64,000 nucleotides of DNA from Ereboglobus sp. (GTDB lineage: Bacteria > Verrucomicrobiota > Verrucomicrobiia > Opitutales > Opitutaceae), in contig JARKRC010000058.1 in the NCBI GenBank assembly GCA_029974595.1, forward strand, positions 60,754 through 124,753, written 5' to 3'. This document shows positions 1-11,800 of this stretch, in pieces; position 1 is the stretch's first letter, and each line of letters opens with the position of its first letter. A program made the position numbers and the translations under genes. Under the pieces are notes generated by a model. That model made no database searches, was not told where the DNA came from, and saw nothing but the letters and a program-made list of their open reading frames with translations.

Positions 1-2
1 GC

Positions 3-218
3 ACGCAGGCCGTCATCGAGCACGCCGGTCCCGTCAGCGACGCCATTGTCGAGCAAATCGCCGCCGTGATGACCCAAAAATACAACCGCCCCATCGTCGC
101 TGCGCCCAAACCCGCCCCCGCGCTCATCGCGGGCCTCCGCATTCGTGTCGGCGATGACGTTTACGACAATTCCGCCCTCGGCGCCCTCAAGGAACTCGCC
201 GACGCAACCGCCATTTGA
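3..218 (+). CDS. atpH: ATP synthase F1 delta subunit, C-terminal part
   Basis: The window opens inside this gene. The last 71 codons are visible and end at a TGA just before atpA. The delta subunit links the F1 head to the peripheral stalk of the membrane-bound ATP synthase. The visible tail reads [19 protein letters not shown], which fits the conserved delta C-terminus (typically a G-x-R-x-x-x-G-D--x-D-x-S-x-x-x-x-L pattern). The position directly ahead of atpA, gamma, beta and epsilon matches the standard order of the operon. The start lies outside the window. Confidence 0.85.
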   Translation, partial: TQAVIEHAGPVSDAIVEQIAAVMTQKYNRPIVAAPKPAPALIAGLRIRVGDDVYDNSALGALKELADATAI

Positions 219-288
219 AAGCCCCCCTCCGCCGCCATCCGTTTTTCCAAATCCTGATTTTCCACATTCCATTTTTCCAATTCCAGCC
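219..288 (+). repeat. Low-complexity atpH-atpA spacer with ttttccaa-type repeats
   Basis: The 70-base spacer is AT-rich compared with the flanking genes. It holds recurring words of the form tttttccaa and ttccatttttccaattcc. No clear Shine-Dalgarno sequence precedes the atpA ATG. The spacer may be a degenerate short repeat of the kind seen in the other atp spacers; this is an inference. Confidence 0.3.
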
Positions 289-1812
289 ATGACCGTCCTC
301 GAACAAGTTGAAGCCCAAATCGCCCAACTCAGCAACCGCACCACAAAACGCAACACCGGCACCATCCGCGCACTCGCCGACGGCGTCGCCCAAATCGACG
401 GGCTTTCCGGCGTCATGTATAACGAAATGGTGCAGTTCCCCGGCAACGCCATCGGCATCGCCCTCAACCTCGGCCAGGACGAAGTTGGCTGCGTCATCCT
501 CGGCGACATCGCCAAGCTCAAGGAAGGCGACGAGGTCCAGACCACCGGCAAACTCCTCTCCGTCCCCGTCGGCAAGGCGCTCCTTGGCCGCGTCGTTGAC
601 GCTCTCGGACAGCCGGTTGACGGCAAAGGCCCCATCGACGCCAGAGAAACCTATCCCGTCGAACGCATCGCCCCCGGCATCATCGCCCGCAAATCCGTTT
701 CCCAGCCCGTCTTCACCGGCATCACCGCCATCGACTCGATGATCCCCATCGGACGCGGACAGCGCGAACTCATCATCGGCGACCGCGGCACTGGCAAGAC
801 CACCATCGCCATCGACACCATTCTCAATCAGGCCAAGATCAACAAAGTCGGCCTCGCCAGCGGCGACCCCAAGTTCCGCCCGATCTACTCGATCTACGTC
901 GCCGTCGGACAAAAGAATTCCAATATCGTCCGCACCATCGCCACCCTCGAAGCGGCCGGCGCCCTCGAATACACCGTCATCGTTGCCGCCCCCGCCGCCG
1001 ACAACGTCGCCAACCAATACATCGCCCCCTTCGCCGGCGCTGCCATGGGCGAGTGGTTCATGGAAAACGACATGGACGCGCTGATCATTTACGACGATCT
1101 CTCCAAGCACGCCGTCGCCTACCGCCAGATTTCGCTCATCCTCAAGCGTCCCTCCGGACGCGAAGCCTATCCCGGCGACGTTTTCTATCTCCACTCCCGC
1201 CTCCTTGAGCGCGCCGCGCGTCTCGACGGCAAAGGCTCCCTCACCGCGCTGCCCATCGTCGAAACCCTCGCGGGCGACATCTCCGCCTACATTCCGACGA
1301 ACATCATCTCGATCACCGACGGGCAAATCTTCCTCGAAACCGACCTCTTCAACCAAGGCACCCGCCCCGCCGTCTCCGTCGGTCTCTCGGTTTCCCGCGT
1401 CGGCTCCGCCGCGCAAATCAAGGCCACCAAGCAAGTCGGCGGCAAACTCAAGGGCGAACTTGCCCAGTTCCGCGAACTCGCCGCCTTTGCCCAATTCGGC
1501 TCCGACCTCGACGAACGCACCAAGAAGCAACTCGACCGCGGCTCCCGCATCGTCGAACTCTTCAAGCAACCCGCCAGCGCCCCCATTCCCATCGAGCAGC
1601 AATGCGTGACCCTCTGGGCCATGCAAAAAGGCTATTACGACGCCCTCGAAATCAAGGACATCATCCCGGCGGCGCGCAGCCTCCGCGAGTTCTTCGCCAC
1701 CCGCAAGGACGCCCTCCTCGCCGAAATTCGCACCAAGGCCGCTCTCGACAAGGACCTCGAATCCAAGATCAAAGCCGCCGCCGACGAGTGGAAACTCACG
1801 CAAAAAGCCTGA
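289..1812 (+). CDS. atpA: ATP synthase F1 alpha subunit
   Basis: This is the 507-residue regulatory nucleotide-binding subunit of the F1 head, which alternates with beta in the hexamer. The start is placed at the ATG giving [14 protein letters not shown]. An upstream in-frame ATG at 145 would overlap the end of atpH and add a 48-residue proline-rich tail not expected in the family. The P-loop GDRGTGKT lies at about residues 164-171; many homologues have Gln at the fourth position. The beta-barrel segment and the conserved [13 protein letters not shown] stretch follow in order. Length is normal for the family. It is second in the visible atpH-A-G-D-C run. Confidence 0.97.
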   Translation: MTVLEQVEAQIAQLSNRTTKRNTGTIRALADGVAQIDGLSGVMYNEMVQFPGNAIGIALNLGQDEVGCVILGDIAKLKEGDEVQTTGKLLSVPVGKALLGRVVDALGQPVDGKGPIDARETYPVERIAPGIIARKSVSQPVFTGITAIDSMIPIGRGQRELIIGDRGTGKTTIAIDTILNQAKINKVGLASGDPKFRPIYSIYVAVGQKNSNIVRTIATLEAAGALEYTVIVAAPAADNVANQYIAPFAGAAMGEWFMENDMDALIIYDDLSKHAVAYRQISLILKRPSGREAYPGDVFYLHSRLLERAARLDGKGSLTALPIVETLAGDISAYIPTNIISITDGQIFLETDLFNQGTRPAVSVGLSVSRVGSAAQIKATKQVGGKLKGELAQFRELAAFAQFGSDLDERTKKQLDRGSRIVELFKQPASAPIPIEQQCVTLWAMQKGYYDALEIKDIIPAARSLREFFATRKDALLAEIRTKAALDKDLESKIKAAADEWKLTQKA

Positions 1813-1825
1813 TCACATACATTCC

Positions 1826-1858
1826 GACTTAAATCGACTTAAGTCGATCTAAGTCGAC
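1826..1858 (+). repeat. 10-bp tandem repeat in the atpA-atpG spacer
   Basis: Three consecutive 10-mers, gacttaaatc, gacttaagtc and gatctaagtc, are followed by gac. They fill most of the 56-base spacer. The middle unit is nearly palindromic, so the transcript could fold. The words are seen directly; any function is unknown. Confidence 0.75.
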
Positions 1859-1868
1859 TCCCGCACCG

Positions 1869-2762
1869 ATGCCATCAACCAGAGACATTCGCCGCCGAAT
1901 AAAATCGGTTAAAAACACCCGCCAAATCACGAAAGCCATGGAGCTTGTCGCCTCTTCGAAGATGAAGAAGGCGCAGCAAGCCGCGCTCGCGGGCCGGCCC
2001 TACGCGATACTCCTCGCCTCGATGCTCGCCAATCTCGCGCCCCGCCTCGAAGAAGCGGACGACGTGCATCCCTTCCTCGCCAAGCGCGAAGTCAAAACCC
2101 GCGGTATCCTCCTCATCACGACCGACAAAGGCCTCTGCGGCCCCCTCAACACCAATCTCTTCAAACTCGTTTCCGACAACGTCCCGCGCTCCACTCCGGC
2201 CAAGTTCGTCTCCGTCGGACGCAAAGGCACCCAATACCTTGCGCGCATGGGCCGCGACATGATCGCCGATTTCACCGTCAGCGACCGCATCACCTTCGCA
2301 GAGACCCGCGCCATCGCCCAATACATGGTGAAGCAATACCTCGAAGGCGCGATCGACACCATCGAAGTCATCTTTGCCGGATTCAAAAACACCCTCGTGC
2401 AAGTCCCCCGTCTCATGCCCGTGCTTCCCCTTGCGGATCTCGCCGGCATGGTTCAAACGCTTCGCACGCAGGACGCCGCGGCCGGCCACGCTCCCGACAC
2501 GCGCGACCTCATTTACGAGCCCAGCCCCAAAGCCGTGCTCGACGCCCTGCTTCCCTTCTACGTGAACCGCGTCGTCCACCAATACTTCCTCGGCGCGCGC
2601 GCTTCCGAGCACAGCGCCCGCATGGTCGCGATGAAAACCGCCAAGGACAACGCCACCAAGCTCCTCGACAACCTCACGCTCAAATACAACAAGGCCCGCC
2701 AGACCGCGATCACCAACGAAATCCTCGAAATCGCCGCCGCCAGCTTTGCTGCGCAAAGCTGA
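1869..2762 (+). CDS. atpG: ATP synthase F1 gamma subunit
   Basis: This 297-residue protein is the central rotor stalk of F1. It begins MPSTRDIRRRIKSVKNTRQI and continues TKAMELVASSKMKKAQ, the hallmark N-terminal coiled-coil helix. The C-terminal helix (NATKLLDNLTLKYNKARQTAI, then TNEILEIAAASFA) is also intact. Both helices form the shaft in the catalytic hexamer. No Shine-Dalgarno sequence is obvious; the 10-bp tandem repeat occupies the leader. The gene ends 3 bases before the 28-bp repeat that bounds the four-helix-bundle cassette, so the insertion just misses the coding sequence. Confidence 0.96.
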   Translation: MPSTRDIRRRIKSVKNTRQITKAMELVASSKMKKAQQAALAGRPYAILLASMLANLAPRLEEADDVHPFLAKREVKTRGILLITTDKGLCGPLNTNLFKLVSDNVPRSTPAKFVSVGRKGTQYLARMGRDMIADFTVSDRITFAETRAIAQYMVKQYLEGAIDTIEVIFAGFKNTLVQVPRLMPVLPLADLAGMVQTLRTQDAAAGHAPDTRDLIYEPSPKAVLDALLPFYVNRVVHQYFLGARASEHSARMVAMKTAKDNATKLLDNLTLKYNKARQTAITNEILEIAAASFAAQS

Positions 2763-2765
2763 CCG

Positions 2766-2793
2766 AAAGTAGGAAGTAGAAATTAGGAATTAG
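2766..2793 (+). repeat. Left 28-bp inverted repeat of the S23 cassette
   Basis: The sequence begins aaagtaggaagtagaaat and is the exact reverse complement, over 28 of 28 bases, of 3177-3204. It sits 3 bases after the atpG stop and 6 bases before the ATG of the four-helix-bundle gene. This orientation places its purine-rich strand in front of that gene. Confidence 0.93.
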
Positions 2794-2799
2794 AAAGTC

Positions 2800-3176
2800 A
2801 TGAGCACTGAAAAAACAGACCTGAAAGATCGCACCTTCCTTTATGCAAGGCGCATCATTCGTCTGTTCTCGGCGCTCTCGAAAACCGACGTTGCGCGGAT
2901 ATTGGGAAAACAATTTCTCCGCTCGGGCACCTCGGTCGGCGCCAATTATCGTGAGGCCTTTCGTTCCCGCTCGCGTGCCGAGTTCCTTGCAAAAACAGGC
3001 GACAGCCTGAAAGAAATCGAAGAGACCGCCTACTGGCTCGAACTCCTTGAAGCCGAAAACATCGTCAAGCCAGCGCGCCTCGCCCCTCTCATTGATGAAA
3101 CCCGCCAACTCATCGCCATTTTCGCCACCATTACCAAGACAACCAAAACGCGCAGTCTGTCAGTCTTACCCACTTC

Positions 3177-3180
<4 letters not shown>
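2800..3180 (+). CDS. Four-helix-bundle (S23/IVP-type) protein
   Basis: This 126-residue protein belongs to the four-helix-bundle family first known from intervening sequences in 23S rRNA and related to the Avd accessory proteins of diversity-generating retroelements. Diagnostic segments are QFLRSGTSVGANYREA, SRAEFLAKTGDSLKEIEETA and YWLELLEAENI. It is a small basic helical protein with no signal peptide. It is not part of the ATP synthase: it lies between atpG and atpD in the same orientation, bounded by perfect 28-bp inverted repeats, and its TAA stop is inside the right repeat. It would be co-transcribed with the operon. Molecular function is unknown; oligomeric nucleic-acid binding is suggested for relatives. 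Confidence 0.88.
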
Positions 3181-4640
<1,460 letters not shown>

Positions 4641-4768
4641 CCTGCGGCCCAAGTCCGCGCGTTCCACGCGCAAAGTCAAAAAAACGCCACGATCAACTCA
4701 CAAAATTTCACACCAACCCGTCACACCCACCTGCACGCAAAGCGCGCGCTGTCGCCGCCGCAGGCGGC
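4641..4768. other. Interior of the gene-less element between atpD and atpC
   Basis: There is no open reading frame of note. It contains GC-rich short palindromes near each end (gcctgcggcc on the left, ccgccgcaggcgg on the right) and an AC-rich middle. I read it as an empty or decayed relative of the S23 cassette. It forms most of the 195-base spacer before atpC. Confidence 0.45.
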
Positions 4769-4802
4769 CACTTCTTAATTTCTAATTTCTACTTCCTACT
4801 TT
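4769..4802 (-). repeat. Right arm copy of the S23-cassette repeat before atpC
   Basis: This 34-base stretch differs at two positions from 3171-3204, the right end of the S23 cassette. It ends 10 bases before the atpC ATG. The same repeat therefore forms the leader of both atpD and atpC. Confidence 0.88.
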
Positions 4803-4812
4803 CCTTCTCGCC

Positions 4813-5220
4813 ATGCTCAAGCTCGAAATCGTCACTCCCGAAGCCCGCGTCTATTCCGACACGATAGAGACCGTGGTCATTCCCACGACGACCGGTGAGA
4901 TCGGCATCCTGCCGGGCCACATCCCGCTCCTGACGCAAGTGCAGGCCGGCGAACTCTGCGTGACCAAGAACGGCAGGCAGGAATACATCATCATCGGCGA
5001 CGGCTTTGCGGAAGTCTCCGGCGACCGCGTTTCCATCCTTGCGGAAAATGCGATCAACCACGAAACGATCGACACCCACGCCGCCGAGGAAGCCGTGCGC
5101 CGCGCCCAAGAGGCTCTCAAGAACCGCGACAGCATGGACCCCGAGGAACTCGACCGCGTCGAGGCCGCCATGCGTTTCAGCATGGCCCAACTCGCCGCCA
5201 AACTCCGCAGCGGAAAGTAA
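4813..5220 (+). CDS. atpC: ATP synthase F1 epsilon subunit
   Basis: This 135-residue subunit links the gamma stalk to the c-ring and can inhibit ATP hydrolysis. The N-terminal beta-sandwich begins MLKLEIVTPEARVYSDTIE and includes the conserved TTTGEIGILPGHIPLLTQV segment. The C-terminal helical part (AEEAVRRAQEALKNRDSM) is present. It is the last gene of the operon, separated from atpD by a 195-base repeat-rich spacer and followed by a terminator hairpin. Confidence 0.95.
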   Translation: MLKLEIVTPEARVYSDTIETVVIPTTTGEIGILPGHIPLLTQVQAGELCVTKNGRQEYIIIGDGFAEVSGDRVSILAENAINHETIDTHAAEEAVRRAQEALKNRDSMDPEELDRVEAAMRFSMAQLAAKLRSGK

Positions 5221-5256
5221 GCAGCGGGAAGGCGCGTCTAAAATAACGCGTGCGAC

Positions 5257-5398
5257 AAGGAGGGGCGGCGTCCCCGCCGCCCGACGAGGCGAAGCCTCGC
5301 CTTTTTTTCCCGCGCCCCTTTACCCTCATCGGATTTCCTCGAACCCCAAACCGGGCGCGACTGTGTCGCGTCCGGCGGCGGGGACGCCGCCGCTCCTT
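5257..5398. repeat. REP-like inverted pair downstream of atpC
   Basis: Two 25-base words, 5257-5281 and the reverse complement of 5374-5398, match at 24 of 25 positions. Each is aaggag followed by a GC palindrome with a central gtcc (ggcggcgtccccgccgcc). A second, different palindrome follows inward in each case (cgaggc-gaa-gcctcg on the left, cgcgac-tgt-gtcgcg on the right). This two-hairpin design with a GGAG head is the same architecture as the REP ends of the transposase inserted in alaS, though the palindrome sequences differ. Confidence 0.75.
5285..5308 (+). terminator. Rho-independent terminator of the atp operon
   Basis: A 6-bp stem (cgaggc/gcctcg) with a gaa loop is followed by cc and seven T residues, 65 bases after the atpC stop. 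It forms the inner hairpin of the left REP-like unit, so the repeat may have been recruited as the operon terminator. Confidence 0.7.
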
Positions 5399-5509
5399 GC
5401 GCAAGCGTCACTCCTTGCCCAAGCCGCCACTCCCCACCCAAGCCCCACTCTCATGCCTTCAAAGAACCTCCCCCACGCGCACCCACCCACCCACCCACAC
5501 ATCCAATTG

Positions 5510-5803
5510 TAAAAACATTATTCGTATTGTGACAAAATCAGTGTTTATTATTATAATAAAACAGCATTATAAAACATGATTTTTGTTACGCACGGCATTT
5601 TAGCGGGTGTCTGAAACATGAAAGAATAGATATAATTCATTTATAATAATATTGTTATATCTTTTACAATTCTATTAATAATATTTCATCGTGATGGACC
5701 GACGTAATTGAAATTTTATTTCAAAAACAAAAGATAATATCTTGCATTATCAGGGCCGAAAGTGCTAGGATTAACTCAGATCACTTTTCACATTTATCAC
5801 CTT
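5510..5803 (+). promoter_or_regulatory. AT-rich promoter island before the giant autotransporter
   Basis: About 290 bases here are strikingly AT-rich between GC-rich neighbours. The best promoter is GTGACA (5529-5534), a 17-base spacer and a perfect TATAAT (5552-5557), which gives a leader of about 240 bases. A second TATAAT lies near 5632. The matches are read directly; use of either is inferred. The base composition alone is unusual enough to suggest regulated or silenced transcription. Confidence 0.5.
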
Positions 5804-8800
5804 ATGTCTCCAGCAGCCACCACATCGCCACGCATTTGTTTTGCTTCATGCTTGCGAATCGTCCTCATCCCGATTCTGGCCATGTCGTCTTGGATTGCCG
5901 CTGTCCGCGCCGAATCCTTCACATGGTCGAATACCAACGGCACGGGCAGCAGCACTTGGATACTGCCCGCCAACTGGGGCGGGAGCGGCACCTACCCGAA
6001 TGCCGTCGATGACATCGCCATCTTCAACACCTTCCCCGGCGGCAGCAGCAATCGCATCATCTCGGTTCTGTCGGGCAGCAGCCTCACCCTCGGCACGCTC
6101 AGCTTCATCGGCACGAGCGGCACGACCATAACGAGTATCCCTAACGCTGCCACTACCATTAGCTTTGCCGCTTCGGGCGCGGAGGGCGCGTTTCTCAATT
6201 ACGAGGGCACAAATAACGTAACCATCGGCAGCGCGATAAACCTCCTCAGCGATCTTACCATTCAGGCGGGCAGCGATCCCGCCGCCCCCTCGTTCGCCAG
6301 CACGCTTGTCCTCGGTGCCATCCAAGGCAACGGCCACCAGATCAACATTGTCTCGGGCCACGCGCCATCGATCACCACGTTCAACGGCGCGATCAGCGGC
6401 GCGGGCACGCGGCTGGTCAAGGCCGGTCCGGGTTCGCTCGTGTTCGGCAGTGCCGGAAACAACACCTTCAGCGGCGGGCTCGACATCACCGTCGGCGCGG
6501 TCACGACCACGCTCGCCAACGTCGCCAACACCGGCATCATCCTCGGGCGCGGCATCGCGGACAGCGGCCAGAACCACCTCGGCATTGGGGACATCTTCGT
6601 GGCCAATGTCGGCACCACGCTCGCCGTCAATACGGTTGGCGCCGCCGCGGGCAAATACGCGACCCTCGCAGGCAGCCTGCTGACCGTCGAGAACGGCGGC
6701 CAGTTCATCCTCAACGAAAACGATTATCGCGCCACTTTCGCTTTCATTCTCGATTCCGGCACGATCAGCGGCGGCGACCTCTCCTATGCCCGTCGCGGTG
6801 AAATCCTCCTCAATGGCGCGGATTTTATCTACAATGCCGACGGTTCGGGCGGCAGCGCGTTCGTCAACGCGCCCTCGCTCATTTTGAACACCGGCCAAAA
6901 CACCACCGCGATGAATGTGACGCTGAACGGCACCGTCATGCAATCCGGCCTGGGCCTTGTCCGCAAGACCGGCGCCAACGCCCTCACCTTCACCGCCGGA
7001 GACACGGGCACGTTTGTCGCCGACCGCTTCATCGTCGAGTCCGGCCTTGGCGCGATCACGCTCAACCAATCCTCGCTCGATCTTGCAAACGGCCTTTTTT
7101 TCACCGGAACGGATGCGACCTTTGCCAACCGTCTCGCGCTTCCCTCCGGGGCCGTCAGTTTTGGCGCGGTCGATCAGCTTTCCGCCGCCACTCCGATGGA
7201 TGTCGGTGCGGATGTCATTGCGAACTTGATACTCAACGGCCTCGACCAGACCTTTTCCAGCATCGCCATCGGAAACAATGCGCGTCTTGGCCTCTGGTTT
7301 GATGCCGCGACGCCCTCCACGCTGACGCTCGGCGATGTTTCCGGCGCGGCTTCGGCGACGGTCAATTCACTGGGAAGTAATTATGTGTCCATCTACAACT
7401 ACGGTGGCAACCCCGCCACGCACCTCGCCGACGGCACGTCAAGCGCGGGCAATGTCGTGCGGCTCACCGGCAGCGCCGATCTCTCGAAAATCTGGTTTCG
7501 CGGCTATGCTCCCGGCGCGGTGGACATCGGCGGCGGCGTCCTCGCGCCCTCCGGGTTTCTCTCCACCGCCAACACCAGCTCCCTGTGGGGCGGCAACTGG
7601 TTCGATTTTGCCAACTGGACGGTGGATATCCCGGACAACCCCGGCGCGGTGGTCACGCTGAGCCCGTTTTCCAGCACCGTCCATGCCAGTCTGCAAAATC
7701 AGTCCGCGACCGTCGGCCATATCGTCACCAACAACACCGGTATCAATCAAAACAATATCAATACTGGCACGCTGGTTTTTGACAGCGGGGTGCTTGGCAC
7801 ATCCTCGACCATTTCCGGGACGGGCAATCTCGTGGTAAGAGCCGCGGTGCGGGTGAACAACGATCTGGTGATCGCCGCGACCGGCTCCAGCGCCGTGTGG
7901 ACCAATGGCGAATTGCAGGCATCCGTGGCTTTTATGGGCGCCCTTGAGGGCGACGGTGACATTGAGCTGCGGGGGACGGGTCTCGCCCTGGGCCGGGCCA
8001 CTCCGAATTATACCGGGGATATCACGGTTTACAGCAACAGTAGGCTCGTGTTTTATGATGGCGCTTATGGCGAAACCAACGCCTTTGGCACCGGAGGCAC
8101 GATTTTTATGGAGGAGGGCGGAGCCATCAGCGGTTACACGGGACGGATTGCGACGATTGACAGTCCGGTTGCAATCAACGGCAATTTCACAGCCGACTAC
8201 GTTTTCCTTACCCATGCAGGCGACGTGGAACTGCCCGTCGATCGCATCATCACGATGAGGGGTGGCAGTGCCGGCCTCAGCGCGGGGGTCAGCGGATTCG
8301 GGGAGGATTTTAATCTGGTTGGCGCCGGAGGGCTGACGGCCAATGTCACCGCTGGCACGGTTTCGCTGCTGAGCGGATCCAACACCTTCGGCGGCGGCCT
8401 GACCAAAACCGGCGGCGGTATTTTGCGGACCAGCCTGCACAGCGACCTCGTCATGGGCGAGCTCGCTTCCGGCAATAACTATCTCGGCTCCGGCGGCATC
8501 GCCATCAATGCCGGGCACATCGTGGTGGAAAACAACAGCTACACTTCCGACATGCGCGGCACATTATCCATCGGCAGCGCCAATCTTTACATGAGGTTTG
8601 CCGGCTCCGGCTCCACCATCATCAGCGGCGCCGTCAACATCAACGGCAATGATGCCTATCTTTATTTCGACGGCGGCAACGCCCTCATCGCCGACACCGC
8701 GCTTTGGACGACCGGCGCCGCCCGCTCGCGAGTCTATTTCACCCACGACCTCGAAGTGAACACCCCCTTCAACGGCGCCGGCTATGTTGATATCTACTCG

Positions 8801-11800
8801 CGCGCTCCCTTTGGCACGGACAGTCATCTCAGTTCGACCATGACTGGCGGCATCACCAATGTCGGCTCCCTTGTCAAGGAGGCCGGATACCAAGGCACGC
8901 TCTGGCTCGACACGCCCATCCACCTCAACGCCCTCAGCATTTCCGCGGGCTCGGTCATCCTAAATGGTGACAACTACATCCTCCCCCGCACCGGCACGGC
9001 CACCGCCACCACGCTCACCATGCTCGGCGGCGCCCTGCAAACCACCGGAGGCGCGTCCGCCGCCGCGCCCAACACCAACAAATTCACCACGCTCAGTCTC
9101 ACCGGCAACGCGGGTTTTTACATGGCCGAGCATTCGGCCCTCTGGTTCAACGGGCCGTCGTGGACCGACACGACCCTCCAGCTCAGCCTGGCCAACGACA
9201 GCGGCATCTGGTCGCACGCCGGCGACAAGACCGCCTACGACACCTATGTCTATTTCACCGGCACCGCCGGTTTCGGCGGCGCGAACGCGTGGCGGCTGAA
9301 CAACATCGCCTTCACCGGTTACGAGACCGGCGCGGAGCTTGTCGTCGTGGACGGCACGACCGGCCTCTGGTTTCTCGCTCCCACCGGCTCGCAGCTCAGC
9401 GAATGGGTCGGTCCCGGCTCCGCCCTCATCGACACCGACCGCCTCTGGAGCAACGCCGCCAACTGGATCAACGGCGTGCCGGACTCCATCGGGCGCATCG
9501 CCGCCGTGCGCGACGCCGACGGCCTGCTCGACAGCAACGTCATCATACTCGATCAGGACGCCACCATCGGCAAACTCCTCCTCGAAAGCACCGGCGGCCA
9601 GTCCTTCCACCTCACTTCCAACGGCGGCCACACGCTCACCTTTGACAATGGCGCGGACTCCGCCGTCCTCAACAACATCGGCTCCCACGCCGCCACAATC
9701 AGCGCGAATCTGAATCTCGCGGGCGACCTCGCGATCAATCAGAACAGCCCCATCGCCTTCAACCTCGACAGCCATATCACCGGCGCGGGCGGCATCACCT
9801 TCAACGGTTCCGGCACGCTCATCCTGGGCACGACGGACGCCTCCGGCACGAGCGCCAGCGATTACACCGGCGGCTTCCGCGCCGTGGGCAGCACCGCCGT
9901 CAACGCCAACGCGACGGGCAGTCGCATCATCCGCATCGCGTCCGACGGCGCCGTCTTCGGCAGCGGCAGCTACAACGGCACCGATGCGGCGGGCAGCATC
10001 CAGTCGCTCACCATCGGCGACGGCACGCCGGGCCGCTACTATTCCATCGGAGCCATCGACGGCACGCCCCGCGTCATCGACGGGTCCGTCCGCATTGCCG
10101 GAAACTGGTATTACGCCCCCCTTCCGACCAGCACCGCCGACTCGCTGACGATTCAGGGCGCCGCCCCCAGTTATGTCACCTCCGGCACCTGGGTGCTGGG
10201 CTCGGCCAATTACATCCCCGGGCAGAACCATGTGCTCAACTTCAATACCGACATCGAGGGGCCGGGCGCGCTGCAAATCAGCGGCTACGCCACGAAGGTC
10301 TTTTTTAATGGCGACAATGCGCTGTTCACCGGCGGCGTGATTTTCGGCGGACTTTCGGAGTCGCGCCAAATGACGCTGGGCATAGGCAGCGACACGGCGC
10401 TGGGCACCGGCACGCTGACGCTGGCCGGCAGCGTCGAGAACAACACGATCTCCTTGGTGGGCGGCGACCGCACCGTCGGCAACGAGCTGCTGGTCAAGTC
10501 CGGCGCTTACGGCGTGACCGGCGGCACGCTCACCTTTGCCCACAGCGGCACGAGCACGCTGCTCGGCGCATTGAATTTCGTCAACGCGGGCACGCTGACG
10601 CGGTTCACGACCGACCATGTGCTCACCGGCACGGGCGGGGTCACATTGCAAAACGGCCTCCTGCGGCTCGAAGGCGCGCACACCTACACGGGTAACACGC
10701 AAATCACCCTCGGCGGCACGCTGCAAGTTGGCAGCGGCTCCTCCTTGGGGAGCGGCACCCTGTCGCTTGGATACATCAGCGCCTACGTCCCCACGCTGGC
10801 TTCTTGGGGTGGCAGCGCCATCACCCTCCATAACCCGTTGACATTCGCGAATGTCAACGTGGGGTTCGACGGCAGCGACGGCGAGCTCACGCTGGCCGCA
10901 TCGCAAGTCATGGATTTGGCCCTCAGCCACACCCTCACGATCGGCGGCACGGTGGTCTTCGGCGACGACTTCGCTTTCACCGGCACGGGCGGCATCACGA
11001 AGCGCGGCGCGGGCACGCTGGTGATCCGCAGCGCTGACAACGACTTCACCGGCGGCTTCAAAATCGCCACCGGCACCGTCAGCGTGGCGGCTGCGGGCAA
11101 CTTCACCATGAGCCAGTATGTGGCGGGCGAGAGCTATTTGGGCGCGGGCGATTTCGCCTTCTTGAGCGGGGCCGGCCAGAGGACGCTGGAGCTTGTGATC
11201 GGTGGCAGCGAGGCGCATTTCGGCAGCCTTGCCCTCACCGGATATAATGCGGCCAACACCTCCGCCATCAACATCACCGACACGGCGGGCGTCATCAGCG
11301 GGACGCACGTGAAAACCTATATCGACGGCGATGTGAACCGCTCCATCACCGGCAACAGCTTCGGCTATCTGCGCGCCCCGGGCGACATCATCAAGACCGG
11401 CGCGGCCACGCTCTCCTGGAGCGCCGGCAACCTCGTCGCCCCGAACCTCGACATCCGCGCGGGCACGCTGGATCTCGGAAGCGTGAACATGATCCGCTCT
11501 TCGACCGGCGTGAACACGGGCAACCTCGGGGCGTTCACGCTGGGCGACGCGCACCTGCTGATGAGCGGAAGCCAGACCTTCGCGAACACGACCTTCAACC
11601 TCGAAGGCAGCGGAACAATCGCCTTCGCGGGCCCGGCGCGGCTGACCTTCAAGAACGTGGGCGCATGGAACGGCACGCTGGACATCGTGAACTGGGACGG
11701 CTCGGGGGTGGCGACAAGCGTGGGCAACGGCAACACGCAATTCCGGTTCATCGACAACGTGCTGTCGGTCTTCGACCACGCGATGCTCTCCAGCGTGCAA

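Noticed and set aside
145..288. Extended start for AtpA
   Set aside because: It would add a Pro/Ser-rich stretch overlapping the end of atpH. Homologues begin near the ATG at 289.
187..1803. Minus-strand open frame of 538 codons opposite atpA
   Set aside because: Gly/Asp/Val/Glu-rich shadow of a GC-rich conserved gene; no domain and no start signal.
1826..1858. CRISPR-like array
   Set aside because: Only three short contiguous 10-mers without spacers; no array or cas gene is present in the window.
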